Origin: Sinomonas cyclohexanicum
GTDB lineage: Bacteria; Actinomycetota; Actinomycetes; Actinomycetales; Micrococcaceae
Assembly (NCBI RefSeq): GCF_020886775.1
Contig: NZ_AP024525.1
Location: 3,286,001 to 3,350,000, forward strand
DNA length: 64,000 bases
Direction: 5' to 3'
Positions 17,426-26,036 of the stretch are shown here, piece after piece (position 1 is the stretch's first letter; each line of letters begins with the position of its first letter). The notes beneath the pieces are model-generated. The model worked only from the letters and a program-made list of their open reading frames with translations, was not told the origin of the DNA and made no database searches. Position numbers and translations under genes: made by a program.

Positions 17426-18345
17426 CCATCAGGGACCGCGACCGTCACGTGCCCCACGCCGCCCCCGCGCGGAGGCTGCCCGCAGCACCGCCGGCGCCGC
17501 TGGGCCCGTTCGTCGTCGCCTCCCTCGCCGCCGCGGCCGGGATCCTGGGCACGTACCTGTTCTTCGTCCGCACCACCACGGGCCAGTACATCGACGAGTC
17601 CGCCCTCGTCGAGGCCACGCAGCTGTACGGCGGCACGGCGGCGCGCGCCGCCCTGCGCTTCCTCGACTACCTCCCGGCGCTCTCGGTCGCCGCGGGTGCC
17701 TTGGCGCTCGGCTACGCGGCGCTCGTACGACGCCGGTGGCTCGCCTCCCTCGTGGCCCTCGCCGGCGCGGCCGGCGCCAACGTCGCCACGCAGGTGCTCA
17801 AGAACGACGTCCTGACGCGCCCGTTCCGCGGCGTCGAGACGATCACCGAGAACTCGCTCCCGTCCGGGCACACGACCCTCGCCGCGGCGGCCGCCGCGGC
17901 GGTGTTCCTCGTCGTGTCCCCGCGCTGGCGCCCGCTCGTGGCGTTCGCCGGGGGCACGTACGCCGTCGGGACCGGCGTCGCGACGCTCGTGAACCAGTGG
18001 CACCGGCCGGCGGACGTCGTGGCCGCGTTCCTCGTCGTGGCGGTGTTCATGGCCCCGGCGGCATGGGTCGTGCTCCGCACCGGGGCGAGCTGGAACACAT
18101 GGGACGGCTTCGGGAGCCACCCCGGGTCGTGGCGGCTGTGGGTCACGCTGCCAACGCTCGCGGGCCTGGTCGCGGCGGCGTTGGCCGTCGTGGAGCTCCT
18201 CCGCATCGCCCCGATCGCGGGCCAGGAGGTCAGCACCACCAACTACTTCTGGGCGGGATCGTCCTTCATCGTCATCAGCGGCTACCTCGTCGCCACGGCC
18301 GCGTCATGGCTGGTCGGATCCGCCGCGAGGCGCCATCCCGCGTGA
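17422..18345 (+). CDS. PAP2-family membrane phosphatase (second of a tandem pair)
   Basis: 307 residues, a paralogue of the preceding gene, with matching segments (FVRTTTGQYIDE against FVRTAVGQGLDE; SLPSGHTTLAAA; NQWHRPADVVAA). Motif KNDVLTRPF supplies the first PAP2 signature. Translationally coupled by ATGA overlap to the first copy, so the pair may form a heterodimer or act on related substrates (inference). The last 42 bases overlap the 3' end of the convergent MFS gene. Confidence 0.86.
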   Translation: MTIRDRDRHVPHAAPARRLPAAPPAPLGPFVVASLAAAAGILGTYLFFVRTTTGQYIDESALVEATQLYGGTAARAALRFLDYLPALSVAAGALALGYAALVRRRWLASLVALAGAAGANVATQVLKNDVLTRPFRGVETITENSLPSGHTTLAAAAAAAVFLVVSPRWRPLVAFAGGTYAVGTGVATLVNQWHRPADVVAAFLVVAVFMAPAAWVVLRTGASWNTWDGFGSHPGSWRLWVTLPTLAGLVAAALAVVELLRIAPIAGQEVSTTNYFWAGSSFIVISGYLVATAASWLVGSAARRHPA

Positions 18346-19581
18346 CGCCCCGCTCCGGCGTGACGCCCCGCTCCCGCCCGACGCTGCCGGCCCCGGGACG
18401 GCCTGCGCCCGCGGTACGCTCCACGCCAGAACGCCGGCCGCGGCGAGCCCGAGCAGCCCCGCGGCCCCGACCCCCACTCCGAGCGCCGAGGCCGCGGTGA
18501 CGGCGGAGAGCAGCACGGGACCGAGCGTGCTCCCGGAGTCCGCCATGAGCCGCCAGAGCCCCAGGAACTGCGCCCGGCCGTGGTCCGGCGAGAAGTCGGC
18601 GCCAAGCGTCATGATCATCCCGGAGCCGATCCCGTTGCCCAGCCCGAGCAGGCACGAGACGGCGAGGAACGGCCAGAACGCGGCCGTGAACGGCATCGCG
18701 ACGAGTGCCAGTCCCATGATCGTCATGGACGGGACCGCGACGGCCAGCCGTCCCCGCACGTCCATGAGCTTCCCGCCCGGGTAGAACAGCAGCAGGTCCA
18801 CGCCCCCGGCGATCCCGTAGACGAGCGAGGCCGTCGGCGCATCGAGCCCGAGGTGCTCGGCCCACAGCGGGATGACGACTTGGCGCGACTGCCGCACGGC
18901 CGAGACGAACAGGACCCCCAGGCCAACCGTGGCGAGGACCCTCCAATGGGTGGCCGCCACCCGCGCGAGGCGAGGCTGCGGCGCGCGGCCCTGCCCGGCG
19001 GCGTCGTCCTCGAGGTCCGGCATGAACAGCGCGACCGCCGCTGCCCCGGCGAACACGGCCGCCCCCACCCAGTACGCGCCGCGGAGGCCCCACAGCTGCA
19101 TGGCGCCGGCGCCGAGGAACGGGCCCAGGAACAGGCCGATCCGCAGCGTCCCGCCGAGGGTGGACAGGGCCCGGGCGCGGAACGCCGGCGGGACGGCCTC
19201 GGTGAGGTACTTCTGCCGGGCCAGGTTCGTGACGCTCGCGGCCATCCCGAGCACCACGAGCGCGGGCATGAACTGCCACAGCTCGGTGGCCAGGGCCGAG
19301 ACGGCAAGCGCGACGGCGCCCGCGGCCTGCGCGCCGACGATCGCCCACCGCTCTCCGAACCTGACCGTGAGGAGGGAGGCGGGCAGGTTGAAGACGAGCG
19401 AGCCGAGCCCGATCAGCGTGACCGTGAGCGCGGCAACCGCAACGGACCCGCCGAGGTCGCGCGCCGAGAGCGGGACAACAGGCAGGATCGCGCCCTCGCC
19501 GATCGAGAACAGCACCGACGGGCCGAAGGCCGGGACAGCGATCGAGAGCAGGGAGAAGCGCTCGTTGCCTGATCGAACCAC
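18304..19581 (-). CDS. MFS transporter
   Basis: 425-residue major facilitator with about twelve hydrophobic segments. Family-like features include the loop 2-3 region (FNLPASLLTVRFGERWAIV), LARQKYLTEAVPP and, in the second half, LLFYPGGKLMDVRGRLAVA. The C-terminal 30 residues are Gly/Ser/Arg-rich and coded in DNA that overlaps the PAP2 stop on the other strand. Starts with GTG; TAGAGT (19588-19593) lies six bases upstream, so a leaderless transcript is likely. Substrate unknown; drug or sugar efflux are both possible. Confidence 0.85.
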   Translation of the reverse strand: MVRSGNERFSLLSIAVPAFGPSVLFSIGEGAILPVVPLSARDLGGSVAVAALTVTLIGLGSLVFNLPASLLTVRFGERWAIVGAQAAGAVALAVSALATELWQFMPALVVLGMAASVTNLARQKYLTEAVPPAFRARALSTLGGTLRIGLFLGPFLGAGAMQLWGLRGAYWVGAAVFAGAAAVALFMPDLEDDAAGQGRAPQPRLARVAATHWRVLATVGLGVLFVSAVRQSRQVVIPLWAEHLGLDAPTASLVYGIAGGVDLLLFYPGGKLMDVRGRLAVAVPSMTIMGLALVAMPFTAAFWPFLAVSCLLGLGNGIGSGMIMTLGADFSPDHGRAQFLGLWRLMADSGSTLGPVLLSAVTAASALGVGVGAAGLLGLAAAGVLAWSVPRAQAVPGPAASGGSGASRRSGASRGMAPRGGSDQP

Positions 19582-19633
19582 TCCCCCACTCTAGGCCCAC
19601 GTGGCGCCGGCGCGTCGCCGGACGGGGGCGGGC

Positions 19634-21262
19634 CTACCGCTGGTAGCCCGACACGATCGCCGCGGCGATCTGCCGGTACGCCCGCCGCGTCGAGGGGCGG
19701 AGGCGGCCCAGATCAACGAGGTCGCCGTCCGCCATGGAGCGGTCATGCGGGACGGCCACGAGGGCGCGGCACATGCCTGAGAGGGTGGCCTCGATCGCTG
19801 CCTTGTCGACACGGGCGGAGACGTCGTCCTTGTCGGTCACCACCACGATGGCGCCCTGCGCGAGCCGGTCGTAGCCGTGTGCGGAGAGCCAGCGCAGCGT
19901 GTCCCGCGCCCGCTTCGCGCCGCTGACCGCGTAGCCCGCCACGACGACGATGTTGTCCGCGTCCTCGAGGATCCCGCGCATGGCCGGGCGGCTCACGCCG
20001 GTACCGCAGTCCGTGAGCGTGACGGCGAAGTGCCGTGCCACGAGGGCGTGCACGCGGCGGTAGTCCTCGGCGGTGAGCGAGTCGGAGAGTTCCGGGTCCT
20101 GCTCGCCCGCGAGGAGGTGGAGGCTGCCCGCGTGGTGGAGGTACCTCATGAGGTCCGCGCGCGATGTCACCGAGCTGAAGTCGCGCAGGAGACTCGTGAT
20201 CGAGTGCCGACGCTCCGACTCGTAGGCCCCCTCACCGAGCGCACGCTCCACGAGGTCGCCGGCGTCCGGGTTCGCGTCAATCGCGCAGGGCGGCTCAGGC
20301 CGCAGCTCCGCGAGCGTCAGGCCCACGCCCACGGTCGTGGACGTCTTGCCGATCCCGCCCTTGAGGGAGAGGAACGCCGTGTTCCAGTTGCCCTCGAGGC
20401 GCCGGGCGATCTGCTTCTCGAGCAGTTCCTCCTGGCGCTCCCCCTCGGACGGGCCGAGGTTCAGCGCGCCGCCCGTGAGCCGGTACAGGAACCCGCGGAA
20501 ACCGCCGGGCGGGGGCACCGGGGTCGAGCGGATGAACCCTGCGGGCGCCTCGACCGGCTCGGCCCGGGGCTGCAGTTCCCGCACCTGTTGCTGGGGTGTG
20601 CTCGCCAGGCTCCCCGTCACAGGCTGCTCGCGCACGACGGCGGGCGCCTCCTCCCGCTGGACGTGCCGGTGCGTGGGCCCCGGGGCGGCGGGCTCGGCGT
20701 GGGCTGCATGGTGCTGGGCCGGCGCTGGCGGCGCGGACGCTGGAGCCGGTGGGGGTGCTGGCGCGGCTGGGGCCTGGGCCGTCGGGGCCGGGGTGGGGGC
20801 CGACGGCGCCGAGGTGGGGGCAGGGGGCGCCGAAGTCGGGGCTGACGCAACGGAAGTCGGAGCCGAGGGGGTGCGGGTCGGCGGGGTTGGGACCAGCGAG
20901 GTTGGAGCCGTCTGGGGCCTCGGCGCCGCGGGCCGGGCGGCCGGTGGTGCCGTGGGACGCGGCGGCGCGGCGTTGGCGGCGCCCGCGACCGGTGAGGCAT
21001 CGGCCGGTCGGGGTCCGGCCGGGCGAGCTGGTGCCGCCGGTTCGGCTGCGGCGACCGGAGCGGAAGACGGAGGTATGGGTGGAGGCGCGTGGCCGCCGTC
21101 GTGCGTCGGGTCGGGTGCGGACTGCAGTCCAGGCGCCGCGGCGGGACCAACTGATGGCCCGTCGGGGCGGCGGGCGGCCTCCTGCTCCTCCCGGAGGCGC
21201 CGCGCCTCGCGGCGGGTCATCGGAACGGGTGGCGGGGCCTGCTCCCCAGCTGGCGTCTCCAT
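19634..21262 (-). CDS. MinD/ParA-like ATPase with long proline-rich N-terminus (EspI-like)
   Basis: 542 residues. Residues 1-240 are Pro/Ala/Thr/Ser-rich low complexity with APTSAPPAPTS-type repeats. A linker follows and then a SIMIBI-class ATPase beginning at about 295 with a deviant Walker A KGGIGKTSTT (Lys301), DANPDAGDLVER switch region, and LTDCGTGVS. This layout resembles EspI/SCO5717-type proteins associated with type VII secretion, but no WXG100, EccC or other ESX gene is in the window. The start follows a METPAGEQ start codon 39 bases after the hydrolase gene, in a same-strand run that begins with the bkd genes. Role unknown. Confidence 0.82.
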   Translation of the reverse strand: METPAGEQAPPPVPMTRREARRLREEQEAARRPDGPSVGPAAAPGLQSAPDPTHDGGHAPPPIPPSSAPVAAAEPAAPARPAGPRPADASPVAGAANAAPPRPTAPPAARPAAPRPQTAPTSLVPTPPTRTPSAPTSVASAPTSAPPAPTSAPSAPTPAPTAQAPAAPAPPPAPASAPPAPAQHHAAHAEPAAPGPTHRHVQREEAPAVVREQPVTGSLASTPQQQVRELQPRAEPVEAPAGFIRSTPVPPPGGFRGFLYRLTGGALNLGPSEGERQEELLEKQIARRLEGNWNTAFLSLKGGIGKTSTTVGVGLTLAELRPEPPCAIDANPDAGDLVERALGEGAYESERRHSITSLLRDFSSVTSRADLMRYLHHAGSLHLLAGEQDPELSDSLTAEDYRRVHALVARHFAVTLTDCGTGVSRPAMRGILEDADNIVVVAGYAVSGAKRARDTLRWLSAHGYDRLAQGAIVVVTDKDDVSARVDKAAIEATLSGMCRALVAVPHDRSMADGDLVDLGRLRPSTRRAYRQIAAAIVSGYQR

Positions 21263-21301
21263 GTGCTGCCCCTTAGGGTCCTCGGCGGCTACCTGAGGCG
21301 G

Positions 21302-22165
21302 TCAGCTCAGGCTGGAGGCCTTGAGCCGCTGGATGAACAGGCGCGACTGCTCCGGGCCGTACGGGAGGATGGGGACGGCCTTCGTGGCGTCGTCCGGGGT
21401 CTCCCGCGTGGCCTGCACGGCCGAGCGCACCGCCGTGGCCATCGTATCGGCCATGGTGCGCACGAACGCGTCGCTGCACAGGCCGCCGTGACCGGGCACG
21501 AGGTTCTCGTATCGGTTGCGCAGCGCCGAGATGTGCCGCAGCGCATCCGCCCACTCCTCCGGGAACGAGTCCCCGAACTGCGGGTACGCGCCCTCCTCGA
21601 CGAGGTCCCCGGCGAACAGCGTCGAGGGGGTGCCGACGAGCAGGTCCCCGTCGGTGTGGCCGCGGCCGAGGTAGAACAGGGTCGCAGAGGTGCCGCCGAG
21701 GTCCACGAGCACGGGCTGGTCGCGCACGATCGCGGTGGGCACCACGATCTCGGTGCTCTCCCCCTCGCCCGCTGCCATCTCCGGCTCGGCCCCGGCGACG
21801 GCCGGGCGCTGCGCCCCGGCGTTCTCCGCGATCTCCGCCGCCGCGTTCTCGTGAGCGTAGAACTCCGTGGCGCCCGCCGCGGCGAAGACGGCGTTGCCGA
21901 AGAAGTGGTCGTAGTGCGCGTGGGTGTTCACCACGACGAGCGGCAGGTCCGTCTTCTCCCGCACCGCGGCGAGGATCTCGGCCCCCTGGCGCGGACCCTG
22001 CCCCGTGTCCACCACGAGGGCACGGTCCTTCCCCACCACGAGCCCCACATTGAGCCTCAGTGGCTCCGTGGCCAGGACATAGGTGTTCGCTCCGAGATCC
22101 TGCCATGCAGCCACTTGTGTGCCGTCCTTCCGTGGGCGTTCCGGGGTTGCCCCCGATTCTGCCAT
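21302..22165 (-). CDS. MBL-fold metallo-hydrolase
   Basis: 287-residue cytosolic metallo-beta-lactamase-fold protein. Zinc motif THAHYDH and later metal ligands in GRGHTDGDLLV and VPGHGGLCSD are intact, so it should be an active hydrolase; the precise substrate (thioester, lactone or quinone-like) is not evident. Begins five bases after the stop of the acyltransferase gene, so it is probably co-transcribed with the bkd genes. A glyoxalase-II or thioesterase-like function in clearing acyl-CoA side products would fit the context, but this is speculation. Confidence 0.85.
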   Translation of the reverse strand: MAESGATPERPRKDGTQVAAWQDLGANTYVLATEPLRLNVGLVVGKDRALVVDTGQGPRQGAEILAAVREKTDLPLVVVNTHAHYDHFFGNAVFAAAGATEFYAHENAAAEIAENAGAQRPAVAGAEPEMAAGEGESTEIVVPTAIVRDQPVLVDLGGTSATLFYLGRGHTDGDLLVGTPSTLFAGDLVEEGAYPQFGDSFPEEWADALRHISALRNRYENLVPGHGGLCSDAFVRTMADTMATAVRSAVQATRETPDDATKAVPILPYGPEQSRLFIQRLKASSLS

Positions 22166-22170
22166 GAGGC

Positions 22171-23610
22171 CTACAGGTCCGCGAGGACGCTGCCGGGCCG
22201 CTCGACCGCGTCGGCCACGAAGCGGAGGAACCCGCCCGCGGTGCCGCCGTCACACACCCGGTGGTCGAACGTGAGGGTCAGCTGGACGACCTTGCGGACC
22301 TTCAGCTCGCCGTCCACGGCCCACGGACGGTCGATGATCCGGCCCACGCCGAGGATGGCCGCCTCGGGGTAGTTGATGATCGCCGCGCTGCCGTCCACGC
22401 CGAACACACCGTAGTTGTTCAGGGTGAAGGTGCCGCCGGTGAGGTCCGCGGGGCTGGCCTTGCCATCCCTGGCCAGCGCCGTGAGGCGGCGGAGCTCGGC
22501 GTCGAGCTGGCGGGCACTCAGCGTGTGGGCGCCGCGGATGGCGGGGACCACGAGGCCGCGCTCGGTCTGGGCCGCGAAACCGAGGTTGACGCCGTCGAAC
22601 CCGACGATCTCCTGGCCGTCCTGCGTCTGCTCGATGCGGGTGTTGAGCTCCGGGAACCTCGTGAGGCCCGCGAGAACGAACCGCGCGATGAACGCAAGCA
22701 GGCTCGGCGTGTTCTGCGGGTCGCGGCGCTTGAGGTCGTGGCGCAACTCGACGAGCGCCGTGGCGTCCGCGTCGACCCAGACCGTGGCCTCGGGGATCTC
22801 CGTGCGGGACCGGACCATGGCCTGGGCGACCGCCTTGCGCACGCCGGTGACAGGGGTGCGGGCCGCGATGCCGAGACCTGTCTTCGCGTCCACCTCCCCC
22901 GCCGAGGTGGGGGTCCTGTCCGCCGACGCGGGGGTCCTGTCCGCAGAGACCGGAGCGGCAGACTCCACGTCGCGGCGCATGATGAGACCGTCCGGCCCGG
23001 TCCCGGCCACGTGCGCGAGCGAGACATTCAGTTCCCTCGCCAGGCGTCGCACGATCGGTGAGACGACGCGCACGGCGCGGGCGGGCGCCGTCGTGCGCTC
23101 GGGCTCGCGTTCTGCGGGGGCGGACGACGCCGCGGCCCCCTTGCGCCGTCGGGTGCGGCCGCCAGAGGTTCCCCCGGGGGTGCCGTAGCCGATGAGGACG
23201 TTGCCGGAGCCGGACTCCTTCGCGGGCTCCTTGGCCCCGGCGCGCTCCTCGGTGCGGTAGGCCTCGCGGGCGGGGGACCCCACCTCGGCGTCACCGGACC
23301 CCACCTCGGCGTCACCGGACCCCACTTCGGCGTTACCGGACCCCACCTCGGCGATGGTGATGAGGGGGGCGCCCACGTCGAGGGTCTGGCCCGCCTCGCC
23401 GTGCAGCACGGCGACGGTCCCGCCGAACGGCGTCGGAACCTCGACGATGGCCTTGGCCGTCTCGACCTCCGCGATCGGCTGGTCCACGGCCACGGTGTCG
23501 CCCACGGCCACGAGCCACCGCACGAGCTCGGCCTCGGTGAGGCCCTCCCCGAGATCGGGGAGCGCGAACGTCTTCTGGGCTGAGTTCTGGGCAGTCACGG
23601 CGGTCGCCAT
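22171..23610 (-). CDS. bkdC: Branched-chain 2-oxo acid dehydrogenase E2 (dihydrolipoyl acyltransferase)
   Basis: 479-residue E2. One N-terminal lipoyl domain with the lipoylated Lys53 (VETAKAIVEV), a linker with a 7-residue tandem repeat (EVGSGDA units), a peripheral subunit-binding domain (SPIVRRLARELNVSLAHVAG), a second repeat-bearing linker (RTPASADRTPTSA), and the catalytic domain ending with DHRVCDGG, with active-site His about residue 450. Follows E1beta with a one-base gap. Makes branched-chain acyl-CoA for catabolism or for iso/anteiso fatty acid primers. Pyruvate specificity cannot be excluded, but the Lrp neighbour and separate E1alpha/beta favour branched substrates. Confidence 0.9.
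   Translation of the reverse strand: MATAVTAQNSAQKTFALPDLGEGLTEAELVRWLVAVGDTVAVDQPIAEVETAKAIVEVPTPFGGTVAVLHGEAGQTLDVGAPLITIAEVGSGNAEVGSGDAEVGSGDAEVGSPAREAYRTEERAGAKEPAKESGSGNVLIGYGTPGGTSGGRTRRRKGAAASSAPAEREPERTTAPARAVRVVSPIVRRLARELNVSLAHVAGTGPDGLIMRRDVESAAPVSADRTPASADRTPTSAGEVDAKTGLGIAARTPVTGVRKAVAQAMVRSRTEIPEATVWVDADATALVELRHDLKRRDPQNTPSLLAFIARFVLAGLTRFPELNTRIEQTQDGQEIVGFDGVNLGFAAQTERGLVVPAIRGAHTLSARQLDAELRRLTALARDGKASPADLTGGTFTLNNYGVFGVDGSAAIINYPEAAILGVGRIIDRPWAVDGELKVRKVVQLTLTFDHRVCDGGTAGGFLRFVADAVERPGSVLADL
23276..23352. repeat. 21-bp tandem repeat in the E2 linker
   Basis: Four near-perfect copies of a 21-bp unit (GACCCCACCTCGGCGTCACC on the plus strand) encode four EVGSG(D/N)A heptapeptides in the linker between lipoyl and subunit-binding domains. 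The unit keeps the frame, so copy-number change would alter only linker length. Confidence 0.85.
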
Positions 23611-23611
23611 G

Positions 23612-24718
23612 TCAGTCCTCCCACTGCAGGTCGTCGAGGGCGTCGAGGATGCGGTCGACGCTGGGCAGGTAGTAGTGCTCGAGCTTGGGCGGCGGGAACG
23701 GGATGTCGAACCCTGTCACGCGGCGCACGGGCGCGGCGAGCGAGTGGAAGCAGCGTTCCTGGACCCGCGCCACGATCTCGGACGCGACGGAGGCGAAGCC
23801 CGCGGCCTCCGCGACCACGACGGCGCGGCCCGTCTTGCGCACGGACGCGCACACGGTCTCGTCGTCGAATGGGACGATCGTGCGGACGTCGACCACCTCG
23901 ACCGAGCGGCCCTCCGCCGCGGCGGCCTCGGCGGCGGCGAGCGCGGTCGAGACGGTCGGGCCGTAGGCGATGAGGGTCGCGTCCGTGCCCGGGCGGGCGA
24001 CCGCCGCGGCGCCGTCCACGCTCAGCCGCCGCGCGCCGTCGTGCGCGGACGCGGCCGCCGAGGCAGAAGCAGCAGCAGAACCAGCGCCGCCGAACTCGGC
24101 CCGGAGTGCCTCGAGGTCCACGAGGTCCTTGGACCAGTAGAGCTTCTTCGGCTCCATGAACACGACCGGGTCGTCGGAGGCGATGGCCTCGCGGAGCGTG
24201 CGGTACGCGTCCGTGACGGTCGCGGGGGCGAAGACCTTCAGGCCCGGGGTGTGGGCGTAGTAGGCCTCGGAGGAGTCGCAGTGGTGCTCCACCCCACCGA
24301 TCCCCCCGGCGAACGGGATGCGGATCACGATCGGCAGGCGGACCTTGCCGCGCGTGCGGTTGTGCATCTTGGCGATGTGGCTGGCGATCTGCTCGAACGC
24401 CGGGTAGGCGAACGCGTCGAACTGCATCTCGATGACCGGGCGCAGGCCGTTCATGGCCATCCCGAGCGACATGCCGGCGATCCCGGACTCAGCCAGCGGG
24501 GTGTCGAAGCAGCGCGCCGCCCCGAACTCCTTCTGCAGCCCGTCCGTGATGCGGAAGACGCCGCCCAGGGTGCCGACGTCCTCGCCGAACACGACGACGT
24601 TCTGATCGGCCCGCATGGCGTCGGCCATGGCGGTGGTCAGGGCCTTGGCGAAGGTGAGGGCCTCGGGGCCGCCCTTCGCGGTGGCGCGGGCCTCGGCGGC
24701 CTCGGCAACCGTGCTCAT
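23612..24718 (-). CDS. bkdB: Branched-chain 2-oxo acid dehydrogenase E1 beta
   Basis: 368 residues. E1beta features: TFAKALTTAMADAM, VVFGEDVGTLGGVFR, FDTPLAESGIAGMSLGMA, GGIGGVEHHCDSSEAY and the C-terminal RRVTGFDIPFP. Pairs with the adjacent E1alpha to form the ThDP-dependent decarboxylase. An insert of about 30 Ala/Ser-rich residues (GGAGSAAASASAAASAHDG) lies between the two halves and is probably a disordered loop. Two bases separate its start from the E1alpha stop. Confidence 0.92.
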   Translation of the reverse strand: MSTVAEAAEARATAKGGPEALTFAKALTTAMADAMRADQNVVVFGEDVGTLGGVFRITDGLQKEFGAARCFDTPLAESGIAGMSLGMAMNGLRPVIEMQFDAFAYPAFEQIASHIAKMHNRTRGKVRLPIVIRIPFAGGIGGVEHHCDSSEAYYAHTPGLKVFAPATVTDAYRTLREAIASDDPVVFMEPKKLYWSKDLVDLEALRAEFGGAGSAAASASAAASAHDGARRLSVDGAAAVARPGTDATLIAYGPTVSTALAAAEAAAAEGRSVEVVDVRTIVPFDDETVCASVRKTGRAVVVAEAAGFASVASEIVARVQERCFHSLAAPVRRVTGFDIPFPPPKLEHYYLPSVDRILDALDDLQWED

Positions 24719-24720
24719 GG

Positions 24721-25884
24721 TCAGTGCTCCTCTCGGGAAAGCTCGTCGGCCAGCTGGGCGGACTGCTCGCGCAGCTGCGGGGTGGGCTCGGTGTAGACGA
24801 ACCGGAAGAGATCCAGGGGGTCCACATCGGTCTCGGAGCCCAGGCCGTCGCGCAGCTGGCGGGCCGTCTCCTCAGCGTCCGCGGCGAAGGCGGCCTCCGC
24901 CCCGTCGGTCAGGGTGCCGTCAGCGCGGAGGTACTCGCGCATGCGCTTGAGCGGGTCCTTGAGCGCCCACGCCTCGACCTCCGCATCCTTGCGGTAACGC
25001 GTCGCGTCGTCGGCGTTCGTGTGCGCCTGCATGCGGTACGTGTACGCCTCGACGAGCAGCGGGCCCGAGCCGGCCCGCGCCAGGCGCACGGCACGGTCCA
25101 GCACGGCGAGGAGCGCCACGAGGTCGTTGCCGTCTACCCGCTCGCCGGCCATGCCGTAGCCGATCGCCTTGTGCGCGAGCGAGGGGGCCACCGTCTGGTG
25201 GGCCAGCGGAACGGAGATGGCGTACTGGTTGTTCTGGACGAAGAACACCACCGGCAGGCTGAACACGGCGGCGAAGTTGAGGGCCTCGTGGAAGTCGCCC
25301 TCGCTCGTGGCGCCGTCGCCGCACATCGCGAGGACCACGGTGTCCTCGCCGCGGAGCTTCGCCGCGTGGGCAACACCGACCGCGTGGAGGAGCTGGGTGG
25401 TCAGGGGCGTGGACTGGATGCCGACCTTGTGCTCGTGCGGGTCGTAGCCGCCGTGCCAATCGCCGCGGAACAGGGTCATGGTCTCGACCGGGTCGACGCC
25501 GCGGGTCATGACGGCGACCGAATCGCGGTACGTGGGGAACATCCAGTCGCCCTCGGACAGGCAGAGCGCGGCGGCGACCTGGCAGGCCTCCTGGCCGTGG
25601 CTGGACGGGTAGACCGCCATGCGGCCCTGCCGGACGAGCGCGGAGTTCTGGTCGTTCACGCGGCGGCCGATCACGAGGCGGCGGTACGCCTCGAGCAGCT
25701 CCGAGCTCGCGGGGATCGGGTAGTCGTGGCCCGGGGCCGAGCCGCGCTCATCCTCGGGGCGCAGCGTTCCGCGCTCGTCGAGGATCTGGATCTGGGGCAC
25801 GCGGCCATGCACGGGGAGCATGTAGTCCTCGATGCTGATCCCGAAGCTGCGGATGGCCTCCTGTGCCTCTGCGGGAAGGGTCAT
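24721..25884 (-). CDS. bkdA: Branched-chain 2-oxo acid dehydrogenase E1 alpha
   Basis: 387 residues. ThDP-binding motif is clear (GDGATSEGDFHEALN ... NNQYAIS), preceded by SSHGQEACQVAAALCL and followed by YRMQAHTNADDATRYR, where the phosphorylation-loop-equivalent histidine lies. The ATG at 25884 has a strong AAGGAGGAG ribosome binding site; a longer in-frame extension upstream reads through the promoter region and is rejected. First gene of the bkd run, divergent from an Lrp-type regulator. Confidence 0.93.
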   Translation of the reverse strand: MTLPAEAQEAIRSFGISIEDYMLPVHGRVPQIQILDERGTLRPEDERGSAPGHDYPIPASSELLEAYRRLVIGRRVNDQNSALVRQGRMAVYPSSHGQEACQVAAALCLSEGDWMFPTYRDSVAVMTRGVDPVETMTLFRGDWHGGYDPHEHKVGIQSTPLTTQLLHAVGVAHAAKLRGEDTVVLAMCGDGATSEGDFHEALNFAAVFSLPVVFFVQNNQYAISVPLAHQTVAPSLAHKAIGYGMAGERVDGNDLVALLAVLDRAVRLARAGSGPLLVEAYTYRMQAHTNADDATRYRKDAEVEAWALKDPLKRMREYLRADGTLTDGAEAAFAADAEETARQLRDGLGSETDVDPLDLFRFVYTEPTPQLREQSAQLADELSREEH

Positions 25885-25972
25885 GGCTCCTCCTTGGTAC
25901 GGCGCTGGACTTTCCTCAAGTATCCGCGTTTGTAGCCATTCGTATGCGGGAAATGGGAAGATCATGGAAAAG

Positions 25973-26012
25973 TGGTGCCAAATCCTGTCGTATTGAAGAC
26001 GAAATGGCACCA
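25973..26012. promoter_or_regulatory. Inverted repeat in bkd/Lrp divergent spacer
   Basis: TGGTGCCA (25973-25980) and TGGCACCA (26005-26012) are perfect 8-bp arms separated by 24 bases in the 150-base spacer between bkdA and the Lrp gene. Their centres are 32 bases apart, about three helical turns, suiting a multimeric Lrp-type regulator that bends DNA. Binding is inferred from position only. Confidence 0.55.
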
Positions 26013-26036
26013 TGACGTGGATCACAGGAGGTCTGC

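Noticed and set aside
25885-26025. N-terminal extension of bkdA
   Set aside because: It would cross the divergent promoter region with the inverted repeat and lacks E1alpha similarity; the ATG at 25884 has AAGGAGGAG.
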